DNA of 64,000 bases from Clostridiales bacterium. Its GTDB lineage: Bacteria > Bacillota > Clostridia > Oscillospirales > Oscillospiraceae. Every line of letters begins with the position of its first letter. The stretch's first letter is position 1. Below are positions 38,351 through 46,846 of the stretch, piece by piece. Location: contig SFFE01000002.1 in the NCBI GenBank assembly GCA_004556965.1, positions 124,001 through 188,000 on the forward strand. Reading direction: 5' to 3'. The notes under the pieces are model-generated. The model saw only the letters and a list, made by a program, of their open reading frames with translations. It did not search any database and was not told the DNA's origin. The translations under genes were made by a program, and so were the position numbers.

Positions 38351-40218
38351 TCACTCAGCGCCTCCCACGCAGCGTAGAGCGCGTCGAGCTGCTCGCTCAG
38401 CGCGGTCTTTTGTTCCTCCAGCTCCATGAGCTTCTGATAGTCGGTGGCATAGGTCTCGCATTCCTGCTCCAGCGCGGTCATTTGCGCCTCGGCCTTCTCA
38501 ATCTCGCGCTCGGCCTTGGCGAGCTGCTTTTCCGGGCTGGCGCCGCCCTTCTTTTTCGGCTTCGGCTCTTTCTTGCGCTCGTTGTGTTTGATGGCCTGCT
38601 GCAGCGCCGTTTGCCGCGCGCGGAATGCATGGTATTCTTCCAACGTCCCGCGAAAATCCGTGATCGCCCCGTCGGAGAGCGCCCAGATGCGCGTGGCGAA
38701 TTTTTCGATGAAATACCGGTCGTGCGACACGAACAGCAGCGCTTCGGAATAGTCCGAGAGCGCGTCCTCGATCCACTCGCGGCTGGCAATGTCAAGGTGG
38801 TTCGTCGGCTCGTCGAGGATGAGGAAGTTGATCTCGCCGCCCATGAGCATGCACAGCCGCAGGCGCGACAGCTCACCGCCGGAGAGGGCGGACACGGGCT
38901 TCAAAACGTCCTCGCCGCGAAAGCCGTAGGCGCCCAGACGGTCGCGCGCCTGCTGCGGCGTGCATTTGCACTCGTACAGCATCGTGTCGAGCATGGAGCG
39001 CTCCGGCACGGCGAAGCGGATGATCTGCGGCAGGTACGCCGTGCGCACGGCGGGACCGCGCCGCACCCAGCCGGCGTCGGGCGTCTCCTCGTTCATCACG
39101 AGCTTCAAAAACGTGGTCTTGCCCGTGCCATTGTCGCCGATGAGCGCGATGCGCTCGCCTCCGGTGACGGTCAGACTCAGGTCATGGAACAGCGTCCGCC
39201 CGCCGTAGGCCTTGCTCAGCCCGTCGAGCACGAGCACCTCGTCGCCGCGAAATTCGTGCTCGGAAAAGCGGACGTTCAGCCGCCGGTCGGCGGTGGGCTT
39301 TTCCGTGGTTTCGAGCTTTTCGATGCGTTTTTCAATGGAAAAGGCGCGCTTGTGCAGCTTGTCGTTGCCCATGAACGCCCAGAGGTGCAGCTTGGCCGCC
39401 GCCTCCGTGAGCTGCTGGAGCTTGGCCTGATCCTTTTCATACTGCTTGAGCTTCTCATCGAAGCGGCGCTGCCGCTCCACGACGTAGAAGCTGTAGTTGC
39501 CGCTGTAGAACTCGGCCTTGCCGGTGGTGAAGTCGATGCAGCGCTGCACCACGCGGTCGAGAAAATAGCGGTCGTGGCTGATGACGAGCACCGTGCCGCG
39601 AAACTGCAGCAGGTACTCCTCCAGCCATTCGGTCGCCCGCAGGTCGAGATGGTTCGTCGGCTCGTCGAGCAGAAGGATATCCGTGTCCTCCAGAATCAGC
39701 CGTGCGAGGTTCACACGCGTCTTTTCGCCGCCGGAGAGACTGTCAAACGGCTGCTGACGCATGGCGGCGGGAATGTCCAGCCCGTTCGCCACGCGGTTGC
39801 GCTCAAACTCCATGTCGTATCCGCCAAGCCGGCGGAAATCCTCCGACAGGCGGTCGTATTCATTTAATAATGTAGGGTCATCATCCTCCGCCATGCGCGC
39901 GGTGAGCGCGTCCATGCGCGCTTCGATGGCGTACAGCCGCCGGTGTGCGTCGCGCAGCACGTCCTCGGTCGTCCAGCCGTCCGGGTAGACCGGGATCTGC
40001 GAAATGAGTCCCAGCCGCCGCCCGGACGCGACGGACACGGTGCCGGAATCCGCCGGAAGCTCGCCGGAGAGAATGCGGAAGAACGTGGTTTTGCCGCAGC
40101 CGTTGCGGCCGAGAATGCCCACGCGCTCGCCGGAGGTGATGTCGAAGGTGAGACCGTTGAGAATATTGCTGCCCTGCTCAAAGCTCTTGACGAGCTCGTG
40201 CACTGAGATGTCGATCAT
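38347..40218 (-). CDS. ABC-F family ATPase
   Basis: A 623-residue protein with two ABC domains and no membrane helix. First Walker A GRNGCGKTTF near residue 36, first signature SLSGGEKTRVNLA; second Walker A GDNGTGKTTF, second signature LSGGELSRLRL; both Walker B sites end in DEPTNHLD, the ABC-F hallmark. Linker about residues 240-300 and a Lys/Glu-rich coiled-coil C-terminus (KAEREIEKAEAQMTALEQE) are typical of ribosome-acting Uup/EttA-like proteins. Antibiotic protection cannot be judged from sequence alone. Third gene of the leftward envelope operon; overlaps YdcF by four bases. Confidence 0.92.
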   Translation of the reverse strand: MIDISVHELVKSFEQGSNILNGLTFDITSGERVGILGRNGCGKTTFFRILSGELPADSGTVSVASGRRLGLISQIPVYPDGWTTEDVLRDAHRRLYAIEARMDALTARMAEDDDPTLLNEYDRLSEDFRRLGGYDMEFERNRVANGLDIPAAMRQQPFDSLSGGEKTRVNLARLILEDTDILLLDEPTNHLDLRATEWLEEYLLQFRGTVLVISHDRYFLDRVVQRCIDFTTGKAEFYSGNYSFYVVERQRRFDEKLKQYEKDQAKLQQLTEAAAKLHLWAFMGNDKLHKRAFSIEKRIEKLETTEKPTADRRLNVRFSEHEFRGDEVLVLDGLSKAYGGRTLFHDLSLTVTGGERIALIGDNGTGKTTFLKLVMNEETPDAGWVRRGPAVRTAYLPQIIRFAVPERSMLDTMLYECKCTPQQARDRLGAYGFRGEDVLKPVSALSGGELSRLRLCMLMGGEINFLILDEPTNHLDIASREWIEDALSDYSEALLFVSHDRYFIEKFATRIWALSDGAITDFRGTLEEYHAFRARQTALQQAIKHNERKKEPKPKKKGGASPEKQLAKAEREIEKAEAQMTALEQECETYATDYQKLMELEEQKTALSEQLDALYAAWEALSE

Positions 40219-40239
40219 AGGTTACTCCGAAAGTTTCAA

Positions 40240-41541
40240 TCAATTTACTGCCGCCTGCAGCACGGTGTTCGCCACGCTGCCCGCGACGGAGAGACCGCCG
40301 CCGCCGTTTTCCACCAGCACCACGAAGGCGTAGGGGTGTGCGTCGTCCAGCAGAAAGCCCGTGAACCACGCGTGCGACGTGCCGTCGCCCACCTCGGCGG
40401 TGCCGGTCTTAGCGCAGAGGTTCAGACCGGGGAAGGTGTTCGTGCCGTAATGCGCGCGGACATTGTAATTCATCATGTCGCGCAGCTTGTTGGCCGTGCT
40501 CGTTTTGAGCAGGGTGGTGCTGTCGTTCGTGTTGTCCAGCAGCAGGGTCGGCTCCACGACGGAGCCGCCGTTTGCGATGGCGGAGACCAGACGCAGCATG
40601 GAATACGGGCAGATGAGATCCTCGTACTGGCCGATGCCCGACCAGGCGAGGTTTGCGCTGCCCGCCGCGCCCTCGGTAAAGCTGCCGGCGGCGGTTGTGA
40701 TGCTGTCGAGCTTCTGCGCATCGATGAAGCCAAGCTCCTTGGCGTACTGCGCGAGCGCGTCCGCGCCAAGCTCCAGAGAGATCTCCGCAAAGGCGCAGTT
40801 GCAGGAATTGGCCAGCGCGTCCTCAAAATTCTGACTGCCGTGCACGCCCGTGCATGTGACCGTGACGCCGGCAACGTCCACGCTGCCGCTGCAGGTGAAC
40901 GTGCGGCTCTCCAGATCGGAGATCTGCTCGATCGCGGCGGCGGCGGTGATGAGCTTGAAGATGGAGCCGGGCGTGAACGTGGAGTTGATGCACCGGTTGA
41001 GATAGGTGCCGTCCGCGATCGTGGCGCTCTCGTCCGCGGGGTCGGTCGTTGGCGAGGAGGTCATGCAGAGAATTTCGCCGGTCTTGTAGTTGCTCACGAG
41101 CACGGCGCCCTTGCGCCCGTTCAGGGCGTTGAGCGCGACGACGTTGAGCGCGGAGTCGATCGTCAGCGCGACCTCGTGGCCGCCGGAGGCGTAAGTACCG
41201 GTGATGGGATTGTACCCCGCGAGCTGCGCGGAGAATGCGCCGAGCGCACCGGTGCCGACGTTGCCGGCATAGTCGCCCACGACGTGGTAGCACGCGCGGC
41301 GCACGGCGCTGTCGTCCGCATAGGCGTGCGCGCCGTCGGCCGCGTGCGCGAGCACGACGCCGTTGCGGTCGGTGAGCGTGCCGGTGTTCAGCACGCCGCT
41401 GGTATAGACGCTGCTGTTGGCGGCGAAGGTGGCCCATTCGGCGCCGTGGTTGATGTAGCGGTAAATGTACACGCCGATGCCGCAGAAAACGAGAGCGGCG
41501 ACGAGCAACGCGGACATGGCGCGGCGTTTGACCTTGTTCAT
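40240..41541 (-). CDS. Class B penicillin-binding protein, short PbpA-like
   Basis: About 433 residues. One N-terminal transmembrane helix (ALLVAALVFCGIGVYIY), a short N-terminal module, then the transpeptidase with S-x-x-K as SIFK (Ser about 193), S-x-N as SCN (about 246) and KTG at about 378-380. It crosslinks peptidoglycan together with the glycosyltransferase encoded just upstream. It is shorter than usual FtsI/PBP2 because the N-terminal domain is reduced, matching PbpA-type proteins. The ATG overlaps the FtsW/RodA stop (ATGA), so the pair is co-translated. No PASTA domains. Confidence 0.92.
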   Translation of the reverse strand: MNKVKRRAMSALLVAALVFCGIGVYIYRYINHGAEWATFAANSSVYTSGVLNTGTLTDRNGVVLAHAADGAHAYADDSAVRRACYHVVGDYAGNVGTGALGAFSAQLAGYNPITGTYASGGHEVALTIDSALNVVALNALNGRKGAVLVSNYKTGEILCMTSSPTTDPADESATIADGTYLNRCINSTFTPGSIFKLITAAAAIEQISDLESRTFTCSGSVDVAGVTVTCTGVHGSQNFEDALANSCNCAFAEISLELGADALAQYAKELGFIDAQKLDSITTAAGSFTEGAAGSANLAWSGIGQYEDLICPYSMLRLVSAIANGGSVVEPTLLLDNTNDSTTLLKTSTANKLRDMMNYNVRAHYGTNTFPGLNLCAKTGTAEVGDGTSHAWFTGFLLDDAHPYAFVVLVENGGGGLSVAGSVANTVLQAAVN

Positions 41542-43238
41542 GCGCGCGCCCCCTTTCCGGATTTGACGGGCTTCGGCGGCTTTACAACGAAGCTGCCGCC
41601 GCGCCGCGTATCCGCGGCTTTGATGTAGGCCAGCAGCATCCAGCAGGAGAGGAGGCTGGTGCCGCCCCGGGATACGAACGGGAAGGTGACGCCCGTGAAC
41701 GGCAGGATATCCAGCGAGCCGAACACGTTCAGCGCCATCTGCACCATCATCATCGTCACGGCGGAGCAGCCTGCGATCACGTAGTACGACGAGCGGCCCT
41801 GCGCGGCATTCTTCACGGTGAAGACCGCGAGCACCACGATGGCCAGCATGGCGCACAGCGCCACGATCAGCCCCAGCTCCTCACACAGCATGGCAAACAC
41901 CATGTCGGTGTTTGCGGCGAAGATGTGCTTGAGCCAGCCGTTGCCCGCGCCCTGCCCGAACAGGCCGCCCGACGCGGCGGCGGACATGGCGCGCGTCTGC
42001 TGATAGCCCGCGCCGTTGACGTCCGCCCACACGTGTCCCCATGTGGCGAAGCGCTGCGCCACATAGGGCTTGACGCTCAGCACCAGCGTGCCCGCCATGA
42101 CGGCGGAGGTCACGGCCAGCAGCACCGTTGCAATGCTGCCGGAGCGCATGAACGCGATGACGAGGAAGGTTGCGAAAAACACCAGCGCCGAGCCGAGGTC
42201 GCCCATCAGGGCGAGACCGCCGACGCAGACGGCGGAAAACGCAATGAACAGCAGAATGCTCTTGCTGCGGAACATACGGTCAAGCGTCGTCGCGCCGACG
42301 TAGATGAACGCGACCTTGATGAGCTCCGACGGCTGCAGCGAGAAGCCGGCGATGGTAATCCAGTTTTTCGCGCCGAAGAGCGCCTGCGCCGCGACGAGGT
42401 TGAATGCCAGCAGCGCGATGGAGATGATGGCCGCCGGCCAGCGCAGCGCCTTCACATGGCTCAGATCACGCAGCCACCAGCCGAACAGGAAAAACAGCGC
42501 GATGCCCACGATGGTCAAAATGACCTGCCGGGTCATCTCGTCCGGCGTGGCCGAGGCGCACACGGCCAGACCGAGCGAACAGAGAAAAAACGCGATGGTC
42601 TCCACCTCAAAGCCGGAGCGGTCCATCGTGCGCATGAGGATGTAGCAGAACCATTCGGCCAGAATCAGCGCAAAGAAGGCGAGAATAATGTTGAGCCGGT
42701 TCGCCGGGTCGGCGGAGACGATGAACTCCAGCACGAGCAGAAGCTGAAACAGCGTGAGGAAAAACAGCGTCGCGCCGGGGCCGATCTTCCAGCCCGCCGC
42801 AGTGCGCCGCTGCTCCTGCAGGGCGCGGTGCTCCTCGGTCGCGGCGGAGAACTTCAGCATGTGTGTGGTGCAGCGGAGAATGTCCCCGTCCACCACCGGC
42901 TCTGCGCCCCGAACGGGCTCGCCGTTGAGAAACACGCCGCCGCTACGGCTGAGGTCGTGGATCTTCCACTCGCCCCGGTCGTTGCGCATCAGCACGGCGT
43001 GGACGCTCGCCACATCTGGAAACGGCAGCGTCACGTCCGCGGAGCGGGAACGGCCGATGATGCACTCCCAGTGCAGCAGGGGATAGACCTTTCCCTCCGG
43101 CGTGACGAGATAGCCCCATGTCTCCGGCTCCGCCCGTCCGCTGAGCATGGAGCGGACGCAGCGCAGCAGCACGACGAGCGCCAGCAGAGGCAGGAGAAAA
43201 TGCGCGGCGTTGGCGCAGACGACGGCCAGGTCGGACAT
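41538..43238 (-). CDS. FHA domain-FtsW/RodA SEDS glycosyltransferase fusion
   Basis: A 566-residue protein. A first helix (about residues 8-28) is followed by an FHA domain (about 50-130) with the phosphopeptide-binding set GRSRSADVTL, SVHAVL and GGVFLNG. Nine to ten further helices form a SEDS domain with SLQPSELIKVAFIY, GDLGSALVFFATF and FVSRGGTSLL. The SEDS part polymerises peptidoglycan; the FHA part should bind phosphothreonine proteins, linking wall growth to a PASTA-type kinase. The next gene is its PBP partner. AAAGGAGG is placed before the ATG. First gene of a six-gene operon. Confidence 0.93.
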   Translation of the reverse strand: MSDLAVVCANAAHFLLPLLALVVLLRCVRSMLSGRAEPETWGYLVTPEGKVYPLLHWECIIGRSRSADVTLPFPDVASVHAVLMRNDRGEWKIHDLSRSGGVFLNGEPVRGAEPVVDGDILRCTTHMLKFSAATEEHRALQEQRRTAAGWKIGPGATLFFLTLFQLLLVLEFIVSADPANRLNIILAFFALILAEWFCYILMRTMDRSGFEVETIAFFLCSLGLAVCASATPDEMTRQVILTIVGIALFFLFGWWLRDLSHVKALRWPAAIISIALLAFNLVAAQALFGAKNWITIAGFSLQPSELIKVAFIYVGATTLDRMFRSKSILLFIAFSAVCVGGLALMGDLGSALVFFATFLVIAFMRSGSIATVLLAVTSAVMAGTLVLSVKPYVAQRFATWGHVWADVNGAGYQQTRAMSAAASGGLFGQGAGNGWLKHIFAANTDMVFAMLCEELGLIVALCAMLAIVVLAVFTVKNAAQGRSSYYVIAGCSAVTMMMVQMALNVFGSLDILPFTGVTFPFVSRGGTSLLSCWMLLAYIKAADTRRGGSFVVKPPKPVKSGKGARA

Positions 43239-43294
43239 TGTCTCGGCCTCCTTTCTCCAGAATCGAATTTGACATTTAAATTAGGTAGTTCAAT

Positions 43295-43323
43295 ATTATA
43301 CCACAGCGAAAATGCATTGACAA
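43295..43323 (-). promoter_or_regulatory. Promoter of the FHA-FtsW/PBP operon
   Basis: Leftward TTGTCA (43323-43318), 17-base spacer, TATAAT (43300-43295). Its -35 coincides with the rightward -35 at 43317-43322. Confidence 0.75.
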
Positions 43324-43345
43324 CAGCCGCCGGGAAACATACAAT
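43317..43345 (+). promoter_or_regulatory. Promoter of the NusG-II/Gx-transporter operon
   Basis: Perfect TTGACA (43317-43322), 17-base spacer, TACAAT (43340-43345). Predicted start about 43352, only a few bases before the ATG at 43355, so the message may be leaderless. Confidence 0.7.
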
Positions 43346-43354
43346 ATAGACACT

Positions 43355-43708
43355 ATGATGAAACAGACGAAATTTTGGGTGATTTTGTTCTCCGTACTCT
43401 TCGTTTTGGGGTGCGGCGGCTTTTTGCTGCTGCGCAGCGGCGGCCACGCGGGGCATGTGGCCGAGATCCGCATCGACGGAGCGCTGTACAAGTCCATTGA
43501 CCTCGACGCCGTCACCGTGCCGTATGAGATCGAGATTCAAACGGACTACGGTGAGAACACCATTTACGTGGAGCACGGTAAAATCTCCGTCACGCACGCG
43601 GACTGCCCGGATCAGATCTGCGTCAAGCAGGGCGCCATCCAAAGCTCCGCCGTGCCCATCGCATGCGTGCCGCACCACCTGTCTATTGAGATCGGAGGCG
43701 AGCCATGA
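43355..43708 (+). CDS. NusG domain II-containing membrane-anchored protein
   Basis: A 117-residue protein with one N-terminal hydrophobic helix (WVILFSVLFVLGCGGFLLL) and an extracytoplasmic NusG-II (Pfam NusG_II) domain: VAEIRIDGALYKSIDL, ITVTHADCPDQICVKQG-like ISVTHADCPDQICVK and IACVPHHLSIEI. Family members sit with Gx transporters and FMN-type (ApbE) genes in Firmicutes. There is no Shine-Dalgarno sequence before the ATGATG start and the predicted transcription start is about three bases away. It overlaps the Gx transporter gene by four bases. Confidence 0.88.
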   Translation: MMKQTKFWVILFSVLFVLGCGGFLLLRSGGHAGHVAEIRIDGALYKSIDLDAVTVPYEIEIQTDYGENTIYVEHGKISVTHADCPDQICVKQGAIQSSAVPIACVPHHLSIEIGGEP

Positions 43709-44211
43709 GAAAAACGAAGAAGCTTGCGCTCATGGCGGCGCTCACCGCAATCGCACTGACTATCTTTGTCGCCGAGGCGCAGATTCCGCCGGTGGTGCCG
43801 ATTCCGGGCGCAAAGCTCGGTCTGGCGAACATCGTTACGCTCGTGGCGATCGTGCTGATGGGCCGCCGTGAGGCGGGAGAGATCCTCCTCATGCGCATTT
43901 TGCTGGGCAGCATGTTCACGGGCAGCGTGTCGGCGATGATGTTCAGCATCGCAGGCGGCGTGCTCGCGTGGGCGATCATGTGCCTGACGGTTCGGTTTTT
44001 CGGCGAGAAGCAGCTCTGGATCGTCAGCGTCCTTGCCGCGCTGGGCCACAACGCCGGGCAGCTTGCCGTCGCCGTCTGGGTAACGGGGACGGTCTCCATT
44101 CTGGCGTATGCCCCGGTTCTGGTTGCCGCCGGCGTCATCACGGGCGCGTTTACCGGCATTGCGGCGCTGTATCTGATTCGCGCCGCACGGAAAGCGGGCT
44201 GGTTCCAGTGA
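43705..44211 (+). CDS. Gx transporter family protein (heptaprenyl diphosphate synthase component I-like)
   Basis: A 168-residue membrane protein with five helices. The signature PVVPIPGAKLGLANIVTLVA near residue 30 identifies the Gx transporter family, formerly called HepS component I-like. Its relatives lie in ECF-transporter S-component space and often near prenyl-diphosphate synthase or ApbE genes. Overlap with the NusG-II gene (ATGA) and the shared promoter show they work together; the solute is unknown. GGAGGCG is correctly placed for its ATG. Confidence 0.87.
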   Translation: MRKTKKLALMAALTAIALTIFVAEAQIPPVVPIPGAKLGLANIVTLVAIVLMGRREAGEILLMRILLGSMFTGSVSAMMFSIAGGVLAWAIMCLTVRFFGEKQLWIVSVLAALGHNAGQLAVAVWVTGTVSILAYAPVLVAAGVITGAFTGIAALYLIRAARKAGWFQ

Positions 44212-44265
44212 AACCGTATGTTACATTTTATTCATAACTTTATGTCGAAATTTCTGCCGTTTTTG

Positions 44266-44296
44266 AGCCGCGACTTTACATAAGTCGCGGCTTTGT
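44266..44296 (+). terminator. Intrinsic terminator of the Gx-transporter operon
   Basis: 11-bp arms AGCCGCGACTT and AAGTCGCGGCT with TACAT loop, then TTTGTT. Confidence 0.8.
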
Positions 44297-44390
44297 TGAC
44301 ATTTTGCATAAAAATCGGGCCATAAAATATGTCGAAACCAGATGAAATATCAACACAATCTTTTCGAAAATGTTAAATCTTTTTTAAGTG

Positions 44391-44419
44391 TTGACTTCTT
44401 GACGAGGGGGCGATATAAT
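44391..44419 (+). promoter_or_regulatory. Promoter of the O-antigen-ligase-like gene
   Basis: TTGACT (44391-44396), 17-base spacer, TATAAT (44414-44419). The resulting 110-base leader has no SD near the ATG and some pairing potential (CCGAC with GTCGG); no known riboswitch recognised. The remainder of the 324-base gap is AT-rich and empty. Confidence 0.8.
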
Positions 44420-44535
44420 GCAGCCGCTGGGATAAGAGATGGAAAGTTTTTGTGGATTCTTCGGCGTCAAGGGGGACCCGACAGGAATCTTTGGCTTTCG
44501 GCAAGGAGTCGGAAGCACGGTGAAAATTTGCGATT

Positions 44536-46005
44536 ATGGACATTATTACGAATTCTGATTCTAAAAAATTGAATCGGGCTGCGCGCCCGGCCAATGGCGG
44601 AGTGCTGAACCGCGGCTTCGATGCGGCGATTGATTTTATCGACGAACGGTTCGAGGATATCGCCCGGCTGATTGCCGCCTGCCGCCATGCAGCGGCGTGG
44701 CTCTGGGGCAGCAAGCTGTATTTTCCGCTGTGCTTTCTGGTGCAGGCGGGCTTTATGGCGGCGGGCCATCCGATCGTGGGCGGCATTCTGACGATGTCGC
44801 TGCTGATCTTCATGCTGCTGTTTTGCGAGGATCTGATGAGCATCCTCTTCCCGCTGGTGCTGTTGACGCTGCTGAGCACGGAGTTTTATAACGGCCTGTA
44901 CGATCTGCTGCAGTTCTGGTGGATCGGCGTTCTGGCGGCGGCCGCGCTGCTCATTCACATCGGCGCGTATGCGAAAGCGCCGCGCAACGGCGGCTGCATG
45001 CACAGTCTGGTGGCCGTTTCGGTGGCGACACTGGTCGGCGGCCTGGGATACATATCGGCGGAGGAATATTTCTCTCCGACCGCGTTGTATTATTCGCTCG
45101 GTCTCGGTGTTGTGATGCTGCTGGTCTATGTGCTGGCCCGCTCCGAGGTGGGCCGCGCGCGGGATTATGACGTCGCAGAGCGCCTGATGCAGATGCTTTA
45201 CGCGACCGGACTGTTCACCGGCTTTGTGGTGCTGCTGTTTTACGCACGCAACCTGCCGGAATTTTTGGAGGGCTTTTCGACGATCTATTTCTCCTACCGC
45301 AACTTCTGCGCCACCATGCTGCTGATGGCGCTGCCCTCGGCGGCGTACTTCGCCGTTCGGAACAAGCGGCATTTTGCGTCGATGGCATTCCTGTATCTGA
45401 TGCTGCTGATGACCGGTTCGCGCAGCGGGCTGATTTTCGGCTCTGTGATGCTGGCGCTGAGCCTGGGCTATATCTATTACTGTGATACGGCGAACCGCCG
45501 GCTGTACCGCTGGGTTCTGGCGATCGGCGCGGTTCCGGCGATTGCGATGCTGGTTGTGGTGGTGCATACGCTGTTTGCCTCCCGTATGGTGGATGGCGAG
45601 CTGATCTCCATCGAGGACAGCCGCGTGACCTTCTTTGTGCAGGGTCTGCGCGATTTCGTGGCCAACCCGCTGTTCGGCTGCGGGCTTGGCTCCATGAACA
45701 ACTCGAAGATTTTCCTCGGCGTGGAGGGCAGCATTGTCTGGTACCACAACCTGTTTGCACAGATTTTGGGCAGCATGGGTCTGGTCGGTGTCGTCGCCTA
45801 CGGGTGGATGTTCCTTGACCGGGTGTCCCTGCTGTGGCACAAGCGCAGCAAGAAGACGCTGGCGCTGGCGCTGGTGTATCTTGCGATGCTGCTGATCTCA
45901 ATGACGAACCCCGGTGAGTTCTGCCCGCTGCCGAACGCGCTGCTGATGGTGGTGCTGTTCGTGGTCATGGAGGAGCAGCCGGAGCATGCGGCGGTTCCCG
46001 CGTGA
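44536..46005 (+). CDS. O-antigen ligase/polymerase-like membrane protein
   Basis: A 489-residue protein with about twelve helices. The central large loop and motifs of the Wzy_C/WaaL family are visible: LMTGSRSGLIFG, then FVQGLRDFVANPLFGCGLG, and WYHNLFAQILGSMGLVG (the His in a WYHN-type motif). It would transfer or polymerise a lipid-linked glycan on the outer face. The N-terminal 65 residues are cytoplasmic and hydrophilic. No good RBS is visible before the ATG; the nearest GGAG is more than 20 bases away, so translation may depend on leader structure or the start may be wrong. A lipoprotein gene follows 80 bases later. Confidence 0.85.
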   Translation: MDIITNSDSKKLNRAARPANGGVLNRGFDAAIDFIDERFEDIARLIAACRHAAAWLWGSKLYFPLCFLVQAGFMAAGHPIVGGILTMSLLIFMLLFCEDLMSILFPLVLLTLLSTEFYNGLYDLLQFWWIGVLAAAALLIHIGAYAKAPRNGGCMHSLVAVSVATLVGGLGYISAEEYFSPTALYYSLGLGVVMLLVYVLARSEVGRARDYDVAERLMQMLYATGLFTGFVVLLFYARNLPEFLEGFSTIYFSYRNFCATMLLMALPSAAYFAVRNKRHFASMAFLYLMLLMTGSRSGLIFGSVMLALSLGYIYYCDTANRRLYRWVLAIGAVPAIAMLVVVVHTLFASRMVDGELISIEDSRVTFFVQGLRDFVANPLFGCGLGSMNNSKIFLGVEGSIVWYHNLFAQILGSMGLVGVVAYGWMFLDRVSLLWHKRSKKTLALALVYLAMLLISMTNPGEFCPLPNALLMVVLFVVMEEQPEHAAVPA

Positions 46006-46085
46006 GCGGATCGCCCACTTCTTTGAAAGGGATCGGTCGATCCCGGATTGTGATTGAAAATGGTATTGTGAAAGGAGCAAGCCAT

Positions 46086-46604
46086 ATGAAACGTCTCAAT
46101 TTTAAGTTTGTTACGACGGCAGGCTTTTTGCTCAGCGCGCTGCTGATCGCCGGCTGCGCCAGCCAAGGCGTTTCGGAGGAGCCGGCTGCAACGCCGACGC
46201 CTACGCCGTTTTCGGATGTGGATACCTCCGGCGGCATCCACGCCGGCGAGAATCAGGAGGCCTATGCCGTTCTGGTCGGCACGTGGGATTTGGAGCGCAC
46301 GGAAAATACCGAGAGCGAGGAGCCGGCTGAAAGCGAGCAGACGCGGCAGTTTCATTTCCGCGAGGACGGAACCGGCTATGTCGTGCTGGCGGAAGGCGAG
46401 GAGCAGACCTTTGAGTTTGCGCTGGAGGGCGACCATCTGACCATCGTGCCGGAAGACGGCGCGGTGGAGCTGTACCAGTGCACGATGGAGAACGCCACCA
46501 TGTATCTCACGCGCATCAACAACGACGGTACGCTGCAGACGCTGCGCGAGGTGTATGCGCAGAGCGACGTGCAGCCGGATCCCGTTCCGGATGCCGCAGT
46601 GTGA
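46086..46604 (+). CDS. Lipoprotein with lipocalin-like C-terminal domain
   Basis: A 172-residue lipoprotein. Signal peptide with lipobox LIAGC (Cys about 24), a Thr/Pro linker (PAATPTPTPFSD), then a compact domain beginning VLVGTWDLER, with alternating strands such as TGYVVLAEGEEQTFEFAL; the pattern suggests a lipocalin-like (Lipocalin_4/5) barrel. AAAGGAG is placed well before the ATG. It follows the O-antigen-ligase-like gene with an 80-base gap holding a small perfect palindrome (GGGATCG/CGATCCC). Function unknown. Confidence 0.8.
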   Translation: MKRLNFKFVTTAGFLLSALLIAGCASQGVSEEPAATPTPTPFSDVDTSGGIHAGENQEAYAVLVGTWDLERTENTESEEPAESEQTRQFHFREDGTGYVVLAEGEEQTFEFALEGDHLTIVPEDGAVELYQCTMENATMYLTRINNDGTLQTLREVYAQSDVQPDPVPDAAV

Positions 46605-46634
46605 GGCGTTTCAACGATCGATAGCTGCATAGAA

Positions 46635-46663
46635 CCCGGACGCATGATGCGTCCGGGCTTTTT
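46635..46663 (+). terminator. Intrinsic terminator after the lipoprotein gene
   Basis: 10-bp arms CCCGGACGCA and TGCGTCCGGG with TGA loop, then CTTTTT. Confidence 0.9.
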
Positions 46664-46679
46664 GTCTGGGAAAGGGTTC

Positions 46680-46714
46680 GTCAAATTTCGGAAGTCTTTC
46701 TTTACAAATTTGAC
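46680..46714 (+). repeat. Inverted repeat upstream of the sigma-factor gene
   Basis: Perfect 9-bp arms GTCAAATTT (46680-46688) and AAATTTGAC (46706-46714), 17-base spacer, about 130 bases before the sigma start; a candidate operator or autoregulatory site. A second imperfect repeat with GTGCTT and AAGCAC ends lies at about 46757-46794. Confidence 0.45.
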
Positions 46715-46846
46715 CGGTTCGTTTATCATAGATTGTAATTCTGTATGGCGTCGAACGTGCTTGTTTTTAAAAATTAAAAAAAGAACAAAGCACTTGTGCA
46801 ACAAAACGACGTTTCAAGCATTATTCCTATGACGGGGTAAGAACGG

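Noticed and set aside
38347..40218. ABC-F gene as an antibiotic resistance determinant.
   Set aside because: Resistance-type and housekeeping ABC-F proteins cannot be told apart by the motifs visible; left as family only.
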